Made by a program: the position numbers and the translations under genes
Notes under the pieces: generated by a model
Database searches by the model: none
What the model was told of the DNA's origin: nothing
What the model saw: the letters and a program-made list of their open reading frames with translations, nothing else
Shown: positions 54,589 through 63,703 of the stretch, piece after piece
Numbering within the stretch: the stretch's first letter is position 1
Layout: the number at the start of each line of letters is the position of its first letter
DNA from: Streptomyces taklimakanensis
GTDB taxonomy: Bacteria > Actinomycetota > Actinomycetes > Streptomycetales > Streptomycetaceae
Assembly: GCF_009709575.1 (NCBI RefSeq)
Contig: NZ_WIXO01000001.1
Location: forward strand, 1,550,001 to 1,614,000
Direction: 5' to 3'
DNA length: 64,000 bases

Positions 54589-55623
54589 ATGACCGCGAAG
54601 ATCAGGCCCTCCAGGGGCGCGCCGTACGCGCGCATCCTCGGTGTGGGCGGCTACCGGCCGACCCGTGTAGTGCCCAACGAGGAGATCCTGAAGCACATCG
54701 ACTCCTCCGACGAGTGGATCCGTTCCCGTTCCGGGATCGCCACCCGGCACTGGGCGGGCCCGGAGGAGACCGTCGCGGAGATGACCCTCGCCGCGGCGGG
54801 CAAGGCCATCGCGGACGCCGGAATCGATCCGCAGCGGATCGGCGCGGTCGTCATCTCGACCGTCTCCCACTTCAAGCAGACGCCCTCGATCGCCACCGAG
54901 ATCGCCCACCGGCTGGGCACCGACAAGGCCGCCGCCTTCGACATCTCCGCGGCCTGCGCGGGCTTCGGCTACGGCCTGACCATCGCCAAGGGCCTGATCG
55001 TGGACGGCAGCGCCGAGTACGCGCTGGTGGTCGGCGTCGAACGGCTGTCGGACCTGACGGACCTGACGGACCGCACCACCGCCTTCCTCTTCGGCGACGG
55101 CGCCGGCGCGGTGGTCGTCGGCCCGTCCGAGGAGCCCGCCATCGGCCCCGTCGTGTGGGGGTCGGAGGGCGACAAGGCGGACGTCATCTCGCAGACCGTG
55201 CCGTGGGACGACTTCCGCGTCGGCGACGTGTCGCGGCTGCCCGTCGGCGAGGACGGCACGTTGAAGTTCCCGGCGCTCCGGCAGGAGGGGCAGACGGTCT
55301 TCCGCTGGGCCGTCTTCGAGATGGCGAAAGTCGCCCAGCAGGCTCTGGAGGCCGCCGGGATCACCGCCGACGACCTGGACGTCTTCATCCCGCACCAGGC
55401 CAACATGCGGATCATCGACTCGATGGTGAAGACCCTCAAGCTGCCGGAGCACGTCACGGTCGCCCGTGACGTGGAGACCACCGGCAACACCTCGGCCGCC
55501 TCCATCCCGCTCGCCATGGAGCGGTTGTTGGCGACCGGGCAGGCGAAGAGCGGCGACACCGCGCTCGTCATCGGATTCGGGGCGGGTCTCGTCTACGCGG
55601 CAACGGTCGTTACCCTCCCCTAG
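54589..55623 (+). CDS. fabH: Beta-ketoacyl-ACP synthase III (FabH)
   Basis: 344 aa. Catalytic triad Cys123 (SAACAGFG), His269 (PHQAN) and Asn300 (GNTSAAS). It starts chains by condensing an acyl-CoA starter with malonyl-ACP, and in Streptomyces sets the branched or straight profile. ATG at 54589. Spaced 43 bp from fabD and 68 bp from acpP. Confidence 0.97.
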   Translation: MTAKIRPSRGAPYARILGVGGYRPTRVVPNEEILKHIDSSDEWIRSRSGIATRHWAGPEETVAEMTLAAAGKAIADAGIDPQRIGAVVISTVSHFKQTPSIATEIAHRLGTDKAAAFDISAACAGFGYGLTIAKGLIVDGSAEYALVVGVERLSDLTDLTDRTTAFLFGDGAGAVVVGPSEEPAIGPVVWGSEGDKADVISQTVPWDDFRVGDVSRLPVGEDGTLKFPALRQEGQTVFRWAVFEMAKVAQQALEAAGITADDLDVFIPHQANMRIIDSMVKTLKLPEHVTVARDVETTGNTSAASIPLAMERLLATGQAKSGDTALVIGFGAGLVYAATVVTLP

Positions 55624-55691
55624 TCGGTCGTTCCACACCGCACCGCAACAGACCGCAGCACAAGGCAACACAACGAGAAGGAGCGCCACAC

Positions 55692-55940
55692 ATGGCCGCC
55701 ACCAAGGAAGAGATCGTCGCCGGTCTCGCCGAGATCGTGAACGAGATCGCCGGCATCCCGGTCGAGGACGTCCAGCCGGAGAAGTCCTTCACCGACGACC
55801 TGGACGTCGACTCGCTGTCCATGGTCGAGGTCGTCGTCGCCGCCGAGGAGCGCTTCGGCGTGAAGATCCCGGACGACGACGTCAAGAACCTCAAGACCGT
55901 CGGTGACGCGGTGGACTACATCACCACCCACCAGGACTGA
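55692..55940 (+). CDS. acpP: Acyl carrier protein
   Basis: 82 aa. The phosphopantetheine-accepting serine is S41 in DLDVDSLSMVE, and the protein is highly acidic. It carries the growing fatty acyl chain between the Fab enzymes. A strong AGAAGGAG site precedes the ATG, consistent with high expression. Third gene of the fab operon. Confidence 0.97.
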   Translation: MAATKEEIVAGLAEIVNEIAGIPVEDVQPEKSFTDDLDVDSLSMVEVVVAAEERFGVKIPDDDVKNLKTVGDAVDYITTHQD

Positions 55941-56029
55941 TCCGTCCGGAATCCGTCGAGGCGTTTGTCGCCACCCGTTCGCGGTGGCGGATGACCGCAC
56001 ATCCCCTACCAGTGGAGACGAGAAAACCC

Positions 56030-57292
56030 GTGAACGCGACCAATCGCACCGTGGTCGTCACCGGTGTCGGCGCAACCACACCGCTGGGTGGCGACAGCGC
56101 ATCGACGTGGGAGGGCCTGGTCGCCGGCCGTTCCGGCGTCAGGGCCCTGGAGCACGACTGGGCGGCCGAGCTGCCGGTGAGGATCGCCGCCCGGGTGGCG
56201 GTCGAGCCCTCCGAGGTCCTGCCCCGCCCCCTGGCCCGCAAGCTGGACCGCTCGGCGCAGTTCGCGCTGATCGCCGCCCGCGAGGCATGGGCCGACGCCG
56301 GCTTCGAGGGCAAGGCCGGAGAGAGCGGTCAGGTGGACCCGGACCGGCTCGGCACCGTCGTCGCCTCCGGCATCGGCGGCGTCACCACGCTGCTCGACCA
56401 GTACGACGTGCTGAGGGAGAAGGGCGCGCGCCGGGTCTCCCCGCACACCGTTCCGATGCTGATGCCCAACGGCCCCTCCGCCAACGTCGGCCTGGAGGTG
56501 GGCGCCCAGGCGGGCGTGCACACCCCGGTCAGCGCCTGCGCCTCGGGGGCCGAGGCGGTCGGCTACGCCGTGGAGATGATCCGCAGCGGACGCGCCGACG
56601 TGGTCGTCACCGGCGGCACCGAGGCGGCCATCCACCCGCTGCCCGTCGCCGCCTTCGCCAACATGATGGCGATGTCCAAGAACAACGACGCGCCCGAGAG
56701 GGCGTCGCGCCCCTTCGACACGGCCCGTGACGGCTTCGTGCTCGGCGAGGGCGCGGGCATCGTGGTGCTGGAGTCGGCCGAGCACGCCGCGCGGCGGGGC
56801 GCGCGGGTCTACTGCGAGGTGCTGGGCCAGGGGTTGTCCGCGGACAACCACCACATCGCCCAGCCCGAGCCGACCGGCCGGGGCATCGCCGCCGCGCTCC
56901 AGCACCTGTTGGAGACCACCGGCCTGAAGCCCTCGGAGGTCGCGCACGTCAACGCGCACGCCACCTCCACGCCGCAGGGCGACGTCGCGGAGATCAAGGC
57001 ACTGCGCAAGGTGCTGGGCTCCGACCTGGACCACGTGGCCGTCTCCGCCACCAAGTCCATGACCGGCCACCTGCTGGGCGGCGCGGGCGGTGTCGAGACG
57101 GTGGCGGCGGTGCTCGCCCTGCACCACCGCACGGCTCCGCCGACCGTCAACGTCGAGAACCTGGACGAGGAGGTCGACGCCGACATCGTGCGCGACGAGG
57201 CCCGCTCGCTGGGCGAGGGCCCGCTCGTCGCCCTCAACAACTCCTTCGGCTTCGGCGGCCACAACGTCGTCGTGGCCTTCCGGACCGTCTGA
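56030..57292 (+). CDS. fabF: Beta-ketoacyl-ACP synthase II (FabF)
   Basis: 420 aa. Catalytic Cys170 (VSACASGAE), His310 (VNAHATSTP) and a second His (TKSMTGHLLG) plus NSFGFGGHN. It elongates fatty acids with malonyl-ACP. The start is GTG 56030 (VNATNRTVVVTG); the upstream in-frame ATG at 55991 would add an implausible 13 residues. Last gene of the operon; a strong hairpin follows. Confidence 0.96.
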   Translation: MNATNRTVVVTGVGATTPLGGDSASTWEGLVAGRSGVRALEHDWAAELPVRIAARVAVEPSEVLPRPLARKLDRSAQFALIAAREAWADAGFEGKAGESGQVDPDRLGTVVASGIGGVTTLLDQYDVLREKGARRVSPHTVPMLMPNGPSANVGLEVGAQAGVHTPVSACASGAEAVGYAVEMIRSGRADVVVTGGTEAAIHPLPVAAFANMMAMSKNNDAPERASRPFDTARDGFVLGEGAGIVVLESAEHAARRGARVYCEVLGQGLSADNHHIAQPEPTGRGIAAALQHLLETTGLKPSEVAHVNAHATSTPQGDVAEIKALRKVLGSDLDHVAVSATKSMTGHLLGGAGGVETVAAVLALHHRTAPPTVNVENLDEEVDADIVRDEARSLGEGPLVALNNSFGFGGHNVVVAFRTV

Positions 57293-57357
57293 CGCGCGAC
57301 CCGACGCACGGACCCGAGAGCGCGTCCGACGGGCCGTCACAGGCGCGAGACGGATCC

Positions 57358-57396
57358 CGAGGGGCCCTGGCCGGTACGACCGGCCAGGGCCCCTCG
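57358..57396. terminator. Bidirectional terminator between fabF and the second KAS III gene
   Basis: Perfect 18-bp stem (57358-57375 / 57379-57396) with a 3-nt loop. Confidence 0.9.
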
Positions 57397-57435
57397 ACGT
57401 GCCCCCGCGGGGCGTTCCCGCGCCCGCCGCCCCGG

Positions 57436-58389
57436 TCAGGGGCAGGTGACGACCTGCCCGGCCCAGGAGAGCCCACCGCCGAAGGAGAACAGCAGCACGG
57501 GCGCCCCCGGTTCGAGTTCACGGCGCTCGACCAGCTTGGACAGGGCGAGCGGAACGGAGGCGGCCGAGGTGTTGCCGGAGTCGACCACGTCGCGCGCCAC
57601 CACGACGCCGTCCACGCTCAGGCGGCGCACCAGGGACTCGATGATGCGCAGGTTGGCCTGGTGGGTGACGATGCCACCGAGGTCCCCGGGGGCGACACCG
57701 GCCTTCTCGCACGCCCGCTCGATCAGGGGGGCCAGCTCGGTGGTGGCCCAGCGGAAGACGGTCTGGCCCTCCTGGGCGAAGCGCGGCCGCCAGGCGCCCT
57801 TCAGCCGTACGGCGTCCCCGCGCGTGGGGTCGGAGCCCCAGACGACGGGGCCGATGCCGTCCCGGCCGGCGTCGCCGCCCTCCTCGGCGCTGACGACGGC
57901 CGCGCCCGCCCCGTCACCGAGGAGGACGCAGGTGGAGCGGTCGGTCCAGTCGGTGACGTCGGACATCTTCTCGGCGCCGACGACCAGGGCGTGCCGCGCG
58001 GCCCCGGCGCGCAGCGAGTGGTCGGCGGTGGCCAGGGCGGTGGTGAAGCCCGCGCAGCCGTTGTTGAGGTCGAAGGCGACGGCGCCGGGAACGCCCAGGC
58101 GCCCGGCGACCTGGGCGGCGATGGACGGACAGCGGTCCTGGGCCGAGCAGGTGGCGACGGTGACCAGTCCGATGTCGGCCGGATCGAGCCCGGAGGCGGC
58201 CAGGGCCTTGCCCGCCGCGGCGGCGGCCAGATCGGTGACGGTCTCCTCGCGGGCGACGCGGCGGGTGACGATACCGGTCCGTTGCCGGATCCACTCGTCG
58301 CTGGTCTCCACCATGCCCGCCAGGTCGTGGTTGGTCAGCACGTGGTCGGGCTGGTGGTGGCCCAGGGCGGCGATACGGGTACGGGGCAC
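57436..58389 (-). CDS. Second beta-ketoacyl-ACP synthase III-like protein
   Basis: 317 aa. The thiolase-type triad is intact: Cys112 (NNGCAGFT), His243 (THQANLR) and Asn273 (GNTSAAS). It is a FabH paralogue distinct from the one in the fab operon. Such extra KAS III enzymes often make starter units for secondary metabolites or substitute under stress. Convergent with fabF and divergent from a TetR gene, which probably controls it. GTG start. Confidence 0.92.
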   Translation of the reverse strand: MPRTRIAALGHHQPDHVLTNHDLAGMVETSDEWIRQRTGIVTRRVAREETVTDLAAAAAGKALAASGLDPADIGLVTVATCSAQDRCPSIAAQVAGRLGVPGAVAFDLNNGCAGFTTALATADHSLRAGAARHALVVGAEKMSDVTDWTDRSTCVLLGDGAGAAVVSAEEGGDAGRDGIGPVVWGSDPTRGDAVRLKGAWRPRFAQEGQTVFRWATTELAPLIERACEKAGVAPGDLGGIVTHQANLRIIESLVRRLSVDGVVVARDVVDSGNTSAASVPLALSKLVERRELEPGAPVLLFSFGGGLSWAGQVVTCP

Positions 58390-58479
58390 TGTTGGTCCTC
58401 CTCGGCTCGGCCGTGGCCCGGGGCGGGTACGCGCGTTCGGACCCGGCCTCGACTCGTCGATACCCGGACCCTATAGCGA

Positions 58480-58491
58480 CCGATCGATCGG
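58480..58491. promoter_or_regulatory. Palindrome between KAS III paralogue and TetR
   Basis: CCGATCGATCGG, a perfect 12-bp palindrome in the divergent intergenic region, a plausible TetR half-overlap site. Confidence 0.5.
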
Positions 58492-58526
58492 ACTCTAACG
58501 AGGTCCAACACTCGGTACGCCGTACG

Positions 58527-59180
58527 ATGGCGTCCGTGAGCCCCCGCAGATCCGCCGCCGAAGCCCGCCGCACCCGCGAGCGGATCGTCGAACGCAGTGT
58601 CGCCCTCGCCTCGTTGGAGGGCCTGGAAGGGCTGACGATCGGCCGGCTCGCCGCCGACCTGGGGCTCAGCAAGTCCGGCCTGCTGGGCCACTTCGGCACC
58701 AAGGAGGCACTTCAGATCGCCGCCCTGGAACGGGCGGCGACGATCTTCGACCGTGAGGTCTGGCGTCCCGCGGCCGGCGCCGAGCCGGGACTGGCGCGGC
58801 TGCGCGCGGTCTGCGCGACGTGGATCTCCTACCTGGAGCGCGGGGTGTTCCCCGGCGGCTGCCTCTTCGTCGGCTCCACCTTCGAGTACGACGGTCGCGT
58901 CGGGCCCGTGCGGGACCTGCTGCGGCGCCAGTTCGGCGCGTGGCGGCACAGGCTCTCGGCGGACGTGCGGACGGCCGTCCGACGCGGCGAGCTGCCCCGC
59001 GACACCGATCCGGAGCAGGTCGTGTTCGAGCTCTACGGAATCCTGATGAGCCTGAACCACGCCCTCCAGCTCGACGGCGACACCGCGGCCGCCGGCCGCG
59101 CCCGGCGCGCGGTGGACCGGTTGCTGCCCCCCGCGCCGGGGCCGACCGCGGCCCGGCCCTCCCCTCCGGCCTCCTCCTGA
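58527..59180 (+). CDS. TetR-family regulator
   Basis: 217 aa. N-terminal helix-turn-helix (TIGRLAADLGLSKSGLLGHF) and a TetR ligand domain (GCLFVGSTFEYDGR) with a C-terminal Pro/Ala tail. Divergent from the extra KAS III gene, so probably its regulator. ATG at 58527 with a weak ribosome site. Confidence 0.9.
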   Translation: MASVSPRRSAAEARRTRERIVERSVALASLEGLEGLTIGRLAADLGLSKSGLLGHFGTKEALQIAALERAATIFDREVWRPAAGAEPGLARLRAVCATWISYLERGVFPGGCLFVGSTFEYDGRVGPVRDLLRRQFGAWRHRLSADVRTAVRRGELPRDTDPEQVVFELYGILMSLNHALQLDGDTAAAGRARRAVDRLLPPAPGPTAARPSPPASS

Positions 59181-59250
59181 GGCGGCCGGAGGGAGCCGAG
59201 GAGCGTCGGCGGGGGCATCGGGCGGAAGAACCGGCGGAAACCCGTGGCCG

Positions 59251-59310
59251 GACCGGGAGGACGGGTGCCGGACCGGGAGGACGGGCGCCGGACCGGGAGG
59301 GCGGGTGCCG
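59251..59310. repeat. Three 20-bp tandem repeats
   Basis: GACCGGGAGGACGGGTGCCG and two close variants, between the convergent TetR and DUF3145 genes. May act as a transcript boundary, or be a replication-slippage tract. Confidence 0.8.
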
Positions 59311-59319
59311 GACCGCCCG

Positions 59320-59814
59320 TCAGACCACCTGGTGGAGCCAGCGCACCGGAGCGCCCTCGCCCGCGTAGCGGAAGGGCTCCAACTCGTCGTCCCAGGGCTT
59401 GCCGAGCAGTTTGGCGATCTCGGTCTCCAGCTCCGTCTCGCCGCGCGCGGCGCGGTCGAGGGCGGAGCGCAGCCGGTCCTCGGGGATGAGGATGTCGCCG
59501 TGCAGGCCGGTCACCGCGTGGAAGATGCCCAGTTCGGGGGTGGAGCTGTAGCGCTCGCCCTCGGCGGTGGAGCAGGGCTCGGAGGTGACCTCGTAGCGGA
59601 GCATCCGCCAGCCGCGCAGCGCGGAGGCCAGCTTGGAGGCGGTGCCCGGTTCGCCCTGCCAGGACAGTTCGGCGCGCCAGGTGCCCGGCGCGGCGGGCTG
59701 CTTGATCCAGTCGAGTCCGACGCGGGCGCCGAGCACTCCGGCGACGGCCCATTCGACGTGTGGACACAGTGCGCGGGGCGCGGAGTGGACGTACAGAACT
59801 CCACGTGTCGTCAC
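59320..59814 (-). CDS. DUF3145 domain protein
   Basis: 164 aa. Begins VTTRGVLYVHSAPRALCPHVEWA and runs to the conserved GEGAPVRWLHQVV end, the DUF3145 family of actinobacteria. Function is unknown. A perfect GGAGGTCCCG site precedes the GTG start. It is widely kept in Streptomyces cores near lipid genes. Confidence 0.92.
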   Translation of the reverse strand: MTTRGVLYVHSAPRALCPHVEWAVAGVLGARVGLDWIKQPAAPGTWRAELSWQGEPGTASKLASALRGWRMLRYEVTSEPCSTAEGERYSSTPELGIFHAVTGLHGDILIPEDRLRSALDRAARGETELETEIAKLLGKPWDDELEPFRYAGEGAPVRWLHQVV

Positions 59815-60166
59815 CGGGACCTCCTGTGCGGTTCGAGTGCGACCTTCCGTGGCGGCCTCGAAACCCTGTCGGCCGTGCGCCGGAGCACCGCTTGGCGTCT
59901 TGTCACATCGGTCACCTGTCTTCCAGCCTCCGAGGTTACGAACAGTAAACACTATTCGTGCTGATTCTCCCTAAAAGGGACATCAAGTGACGCGATGTAA
60001 TCTGTCAGCCGTGTCCAGCGGCCATTTTCGGACCGTCACGGAAAAAGCTACCGTGCCGCGGCGCACATGGGGTGACGTACCGTCCGTCACGGCGGTCATC
60101 CCACCCGACCGAACCATCGTCCCACCGGGAAACGGTCGGCACGGGAAGCAACGGCGGGAGGAAGAA
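59815..60166. other. Divergent intergenic region between DUF3145 and an SGNH hydrolase
   Basis: No gene. A less GC-rich stretch at about 59940-59985 is a likely promoter. TCCCTAAAAGGGA (59968-59980) is a short inverted repeat. Confidence 0.5.
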
Positions 60167-61117
60167 ATGCGAGAGGACCTGTCGTCCGACCCCCGCCGGG
60201 CCCGGCGGGGCGGGCACCGAGGGGTGCTGGGCGCCGCGTGCGCGGTCGTCGCCGCGGTGGTGGCCCTGATCGTGTTCGCCGTCTCGTGCGGCGGCCCGAC
60301 CGGGGGCGGCGACGCCGGCTCCGAGGGGAACGACGACGCGCCGCGACCCCGGAGCGCCTCCCCCTCCCCCACCTGGGACACCGGGCCGGACTCGCTGGCG
60401 GCCCTGGGCGACTCCATCACCCGCGCCTTCGACGCCTGCTCGCTGCTGGACGACTGCCCGGAGGCGTCCTGGGCCACCGGGACCTCGCCGGAGGTGGACA
60501 GCCTGGCCCGACGGCTGGACGTGCCGGCCTCCGCCCGCTGGAACCACGCGCGCTCCGGCGCCCTGATGTCCGACCTGCCCGGTCAGGCCCGCAGGGCCGC
60601 CGCCCACCGGCCGGAGCTGGTGACGGTGCTGGTCGGCGCGAACGACGCCTGCCGACCGACCGTCGGGGAGATGACGCCGGTGGAGGAGTTCCGAGCCGAC
60701 TTCGCCGAGGCGCTGCGCGCCCTGCGCGCCGCGTCGCCGAGGACGCAGGTCTTCGTGGCGAGCCTGCCGGACCTGGAGCGGCTGTGGTCCGTGGGCCGCT
60801 CCCACCCCCTGGCCTCGCAGGTGTGGAAGCTGGGCATCTGCCCGTCGATGCTGGGCGGCACCTCCGACCCCTTGGACACCGCGGCCGCCGAGCGGCGCGG
60901 AAAGGTGGCGGAGCGGGTGCGGGCGTACAACTCGGCGCTGGAGGAGGTCTGCGCGGGCGACGCGCGCTGCCGTCACGACGGCGGGGCGGTCCACGCCTAC
61001 CGCTTCACCACCCGGGAGTTGAGCACCTGGGACTGGTTCCACCCGGGCGTGGAGGGGCAGCGCAGGCTCGCCGAGATCGCCCACCGCGTGGTGACCGCCG
61101 AGCGTCCGCCCGCCTGA
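60167..61117 (+). CDS. SGNH hydrolase, membrane-anchored or secreted
   Basis: 316 aa. A basic N-terminus leads to a hydrophobic segment (VVAAVVALIVFAVSCGG), either an anchor or an atypical lipobox with C43. Block I is ALGDSITRAFD, block III LVGANDAC and block V DWFHPGVEGQ. The ATG has a GGGAGGAAG site. It probably hydrolyses an extracytoplasmic ester. It faces away from DUF3145. Confidence 0.88.
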   Translation: MREDLSSDPRRARRGGHRGVLGAACAVVAAVVALIVFAVSCGGPTGGGDAGSEGNDDAPRPRSASPSPTWDTGPDSLAALGDSITRAFDACSLLDDCPEASWATGTSPEVDSLARRLDVPASARWNHARSGALMSDLPGQARRAAAHRPELVTVLVGANDACRPTVGEMTPVEEFRADFAEALRALRAASPRTQVFVASLPDLERLWSVGRSHPLASQVWKLGICPSMLGGTSDPLDTAAAERRGKVAERVRAYNSALEEVCAGDARCRHDGGAVHAYRFTTRELSTWDWFHPGVEGQRRLAEIAHRVVTAERPPA

Positions 61118-61182
61118 GCGGCGCGAATCCACGTCCACCCCATTGACGTCGGTCCGAGCACGTCATTACATTCACGCCAGCA

Positions 61183-61209
61183 TTTCGAACGTGTGACGAA
61201 ATATCGAAC
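61183..61209. promoter_or_regulatory. Repeated ATCGAAC/TTCGAAC motif before the dehydratase gene
   Basis: TTTCGAAC at 61183-61190 and ATATCGAAC at 61201-61209. The second 9-bp sequence recurs at 63684-63692 before another gene of the cluster. Confidence 0.5.
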
Positions 61210-61228
61210 GACATAGAAGGGCACCGCT

Positions 61229-62389
61229 GTGCGCATCACCGGAATCAGCACGCATGTCGTCGGTACTCCGTGGCGCAACCTGACCTACGTCCAGGTGCAC
61301 ACCGACGAGGGACTCACCGGCGTCGGCGAGACCCGGATGCTCGGGCACACCGACGCGCTCGTCGGCTACCTGCGGGAGGCCGAGGCCAACCACATCGCCG
61401 GCTCCGACCCCTTCGCCGTCGAGGACCTGGTGCGCCGCATGAAGTACGGCGACTACGGGCGGGCCGGCGAGATCGTGATGTCCGGCATCGCCGTCGTGGA
61501 GATGGCCTGCTGGGACATCAAGGGCAAGGCACTGGGCGTACCCGTCTGGCAGTTGCTCGGCGGACGGGTCACCGAGAAGGTCAAGGCGTACGCCAACGGC
61601 TGGTACACCGTCGAACGCACCCCCGAGGCGTTCCACCAGGCGGCCCTGAAGGTCGTCGAGCGCGGCTACCGGGCGCTCAAGCTGGACCCCTTCGGCACCG
61701 GCCACTTCGAGCTGGACCACACCGAGACGCTGCGCTCGGTCGCCCTGGTGGAAGCGGTGCGGGACGCGATCGGGCCGGAGCGCGAGCTGCTGCTGGAGAT
61801 GCACGGCCGGTTCAGCCCCTCCACGGCCGTCCGCATCGCCCGCGAAGTGGAGCCGTTCCGGCCGAGTTGGCTGGAGGAGCCCGTGCCGCCGGAGAACCTC
61901 AAGGCCCTGGCGAAGGTGGCCGACAAGGTGGACATGCCGATCGCCACCGGCGAGCGCATCCACGACCGGATCGAGTTCCGCGAGCTGTTCGAGTCGCAGG
62001 CCGTCGACATCATCCAGCCGGACCTGGGCCACCTCGGCGGCATCCTGGAGACCCGCAAGCTCGCCGCCACCGCCGAGACCCACTACATGATGGTGGCGCC
62101 GCACAACGTCGGCGGCTCGGTGCTGACCGCCGCCTCGCTCCAACTGGCGGGCTGCACCCCGAACTTCAAGATCCTGGAGCACTTCAACGACTTCGCGGAC
62201 GCCGAGATCAAGAGGGTGGTCAAGGGCGCGCCGGAGGTCGTGGACGGCTACTTCGCCCTCCCGGACGCCCCCGGGCTGGGCGTGGAGCTGGACACCGACG
62301 CGGCGGCCGAGTTCCCGCAGCAGCAGGCCCGGTTCGACCTGTGGGCCGAGGGCTGGGAGAAGCGGAACCCGCGCGGGACGCGGGCGTGA
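61229..62389 (+). CDS. Enolase-superfamily (mandelate racemase type) sugar-acid dehydratase
   Basis: 386 aa. An N-terminal capping domain leads to a barrel with the metal site residues in LLLEMHGRF, LEEPVPPEN and TGERIHDR, and the catalytic region KLDPFGTGHF. It probably dehydrates an aldonic acid such as a galactonate or gluconate relative. The GTG start has an AGAAGGG site. The next gene is a zinc alcohol dehydrogenase 76 bp on, consistent with a catabolic operon. Confidence 0.9.
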   Translation: MRITGISTHVVGTPWRNLTYVQVHTDEGLTGVGETRMLGHTDALVGYLREAEANHIAGSDPFAVEDLVRRMKYGDYGRAGEIVMSGIAVVEMACWDIKGKALGVPVWQLLGGRVTEKVKAYANGWYTVERTPEAFHQAALKVVERGYRALKLDPFGTGHFELDHTETLRSVALVEAVRDAIGPERELLLEMHGRFSPSTAVRIAREVEPFRPSWLEEPVPPENLKALAKVADKVDMPIATGERIHDRIEFRELFESQAVDIIQPDLGHLGGILETRKLAATAETHYMMVAPHNVGGSVLTAASLQLAGCTPNFKILEHFNDFADAEIKRVVKGAPEVVDGYFALPDAPGLGVELDTDAAAEFPQQQARFDLWAEGWEKRNPRGTRA

Positions 62390-62465
62390 GGGGCCGGGCG
62401 GCACGCGGCGCCGCGGCACGGGCCCCGCACGCGTACGGATCTCGGGAAGCGGGGAGGATCCGGCG

Positions 62466-63557
62466 GTGAACACACCGGTACACGACCAGGGCCCACGGAC
62501 CACCGAGCCGGGCCGCGCCCCCCACGCCGCACCGCGCGCCCCGCGTCCCGGCCGGGCCGTCGTCGTGGAGCGGCCCGGCGCGCACCGGTTCGCCGAGGTG
62601 TCCCACGCCCCGCCCGGACCGGGCGAGGTCCGGGTGGCGGTGTTCGCGGCCGGGGTCTGCGCCAGCGACCGCGAGGTGTACGCCGGCACCCGGGCCGAGG
62701 GCTACGTCCGCTACCCCGTCGTCCCCGGCCACGAGTGGTCCGGGACGGTGGAGGAGGTCGGGGAGGGCGTCGACCCGGCGCTGGTCGGGCGGAAGGCGGT
62801 GGGCGAGGGGTTCCGCGCCTGCCTGGTCTGCGACCGCTGCCGGGAGGGCGCCGGCAGCCTGTGCGTCGGCGGCTACGACGAGACGGGCTTCACCCGGCCC
62901 GGCGCCTTCGCCGACGCCCTGACCCTGCCCGCCCGGCTGCTGCACGTCCTGGACGACGGCGCCGACCTGCGCTCCGCGGCCCTGCTGGAGCCGGCCGCCG
63001 TGGTCGCCGCGGCCGCGCTGGCGGCGGAGCCCCGGCCCGGCGAGCGGATCGCGGTGGTCGGCGCGGGCACGCTCGGCCTGCTGGCCGTCCAGTTCCTGGC
63101 CGCCTCCTCCCCCGCCGAGCTGCTGGTGGTGGATCCCAGGATCGAGCGCGCCCGGCAGGCGACGGCGATGGGCGCCACCGAGGCGCGCGAGCCGGCGGCG
63201 ACCGGGGAACTGCACGGCCGCTACGACCTGGTGGTGGAGACCGCGGGCGCGCCCACCACCGCACGGGACTCCTGTCTGCTGGCCCGGCGCGGCGGTCGGG
63301 TGGTCCTCACCGGGTTGCCCGAGCCGGGCGCGGCGGGCATCGACCCGATCCACCTGACCGTCGGGCAGATCACCGTCCGGACCGTCTTCGGCGCGCCGTC
63401 GGCCGCCTGGGCGTACGCGGTGCGCGCCTTCGAGACCGGTCTGCTCGCGCCGGCCGCCCTGATCACCCACGAACTGCCGCTGGAGGAGTTCGCCCGGGCC
63501 GTCGCACTGGTCGGCGGCGAAGACCCGGAGGTCGGCAAGGTGCTGCTGCGTCCCTGA
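62466..63557 (+). CDS. Zinc-dependent medium-chain alcohol dehydrogenase
   Basis: 363 aa. The catalytic zinc ligands lie in GVCASDRE and PGHEWSG; the structural-zinc cluster is the shortened CLVCDRCREGAGSLC (three to four cysteines). The NAD site is VVGAGTLGLLAV. A 20-residue polar extension precedes the domain. It probably oxidises a sugar or polyol derivative in the same pathway as the dehydratase. GTG start with GGGGAGG upstream. Confidence 0.9.
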   Translation: MNTPVHDQGPRTTEPGRAPHAAPRAPRPGRAVVVERPGAHRFAEVSHAPPGPGEVRVAVFAAGVCASDREVYAGTRAEGYVRYPVVPGHEWSGTVEEVGEGVDPALVGRKAVGEGFRACLVCDRCREGAGSLCVGGYDETGFTRPGAFADALTLPARLLHVLDDGADLRSAALLEPAAVVAAAALAAEPRPGERIAVVGAGTLGLLAVQFLAASSPAELLVVDPRIERARQATAMGATEAREPAATGELHGRYDLVVETAGAPTTARDSCLLARRGGRVVLTGLPEPGAAGIDPIHLTVGQITVRTVFGAPSAAWAYAVRAFETGLLAPAALITHELPLEEFARAVALVGGEDPEVGKVLLRP

Positions 63558-63683
63558 CCGCCAGGCCTGGTCAGGGACGGGCCCGCCCGACACCGGGCGG
63601 GCCCGGACCACCGGATCCGACGTCCCGCGCCCCCGTCCGAGCCCGATCCCGTTCCACACCCTCGACCACGAACGCCGTACGAC

Positions 63684-63692
63684 ATATCGAAC
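63684..63692. promoter_or_regulatory. ATATCGAAC motif before the last gene
   Basis: Identical to 61201-61209, placed 12 bp before the GTG start, so it is a shared regulator-site candidate. Confidence 0.45.
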
Positions 63693-63703
63693 CTGGGAGC
63701 ATC

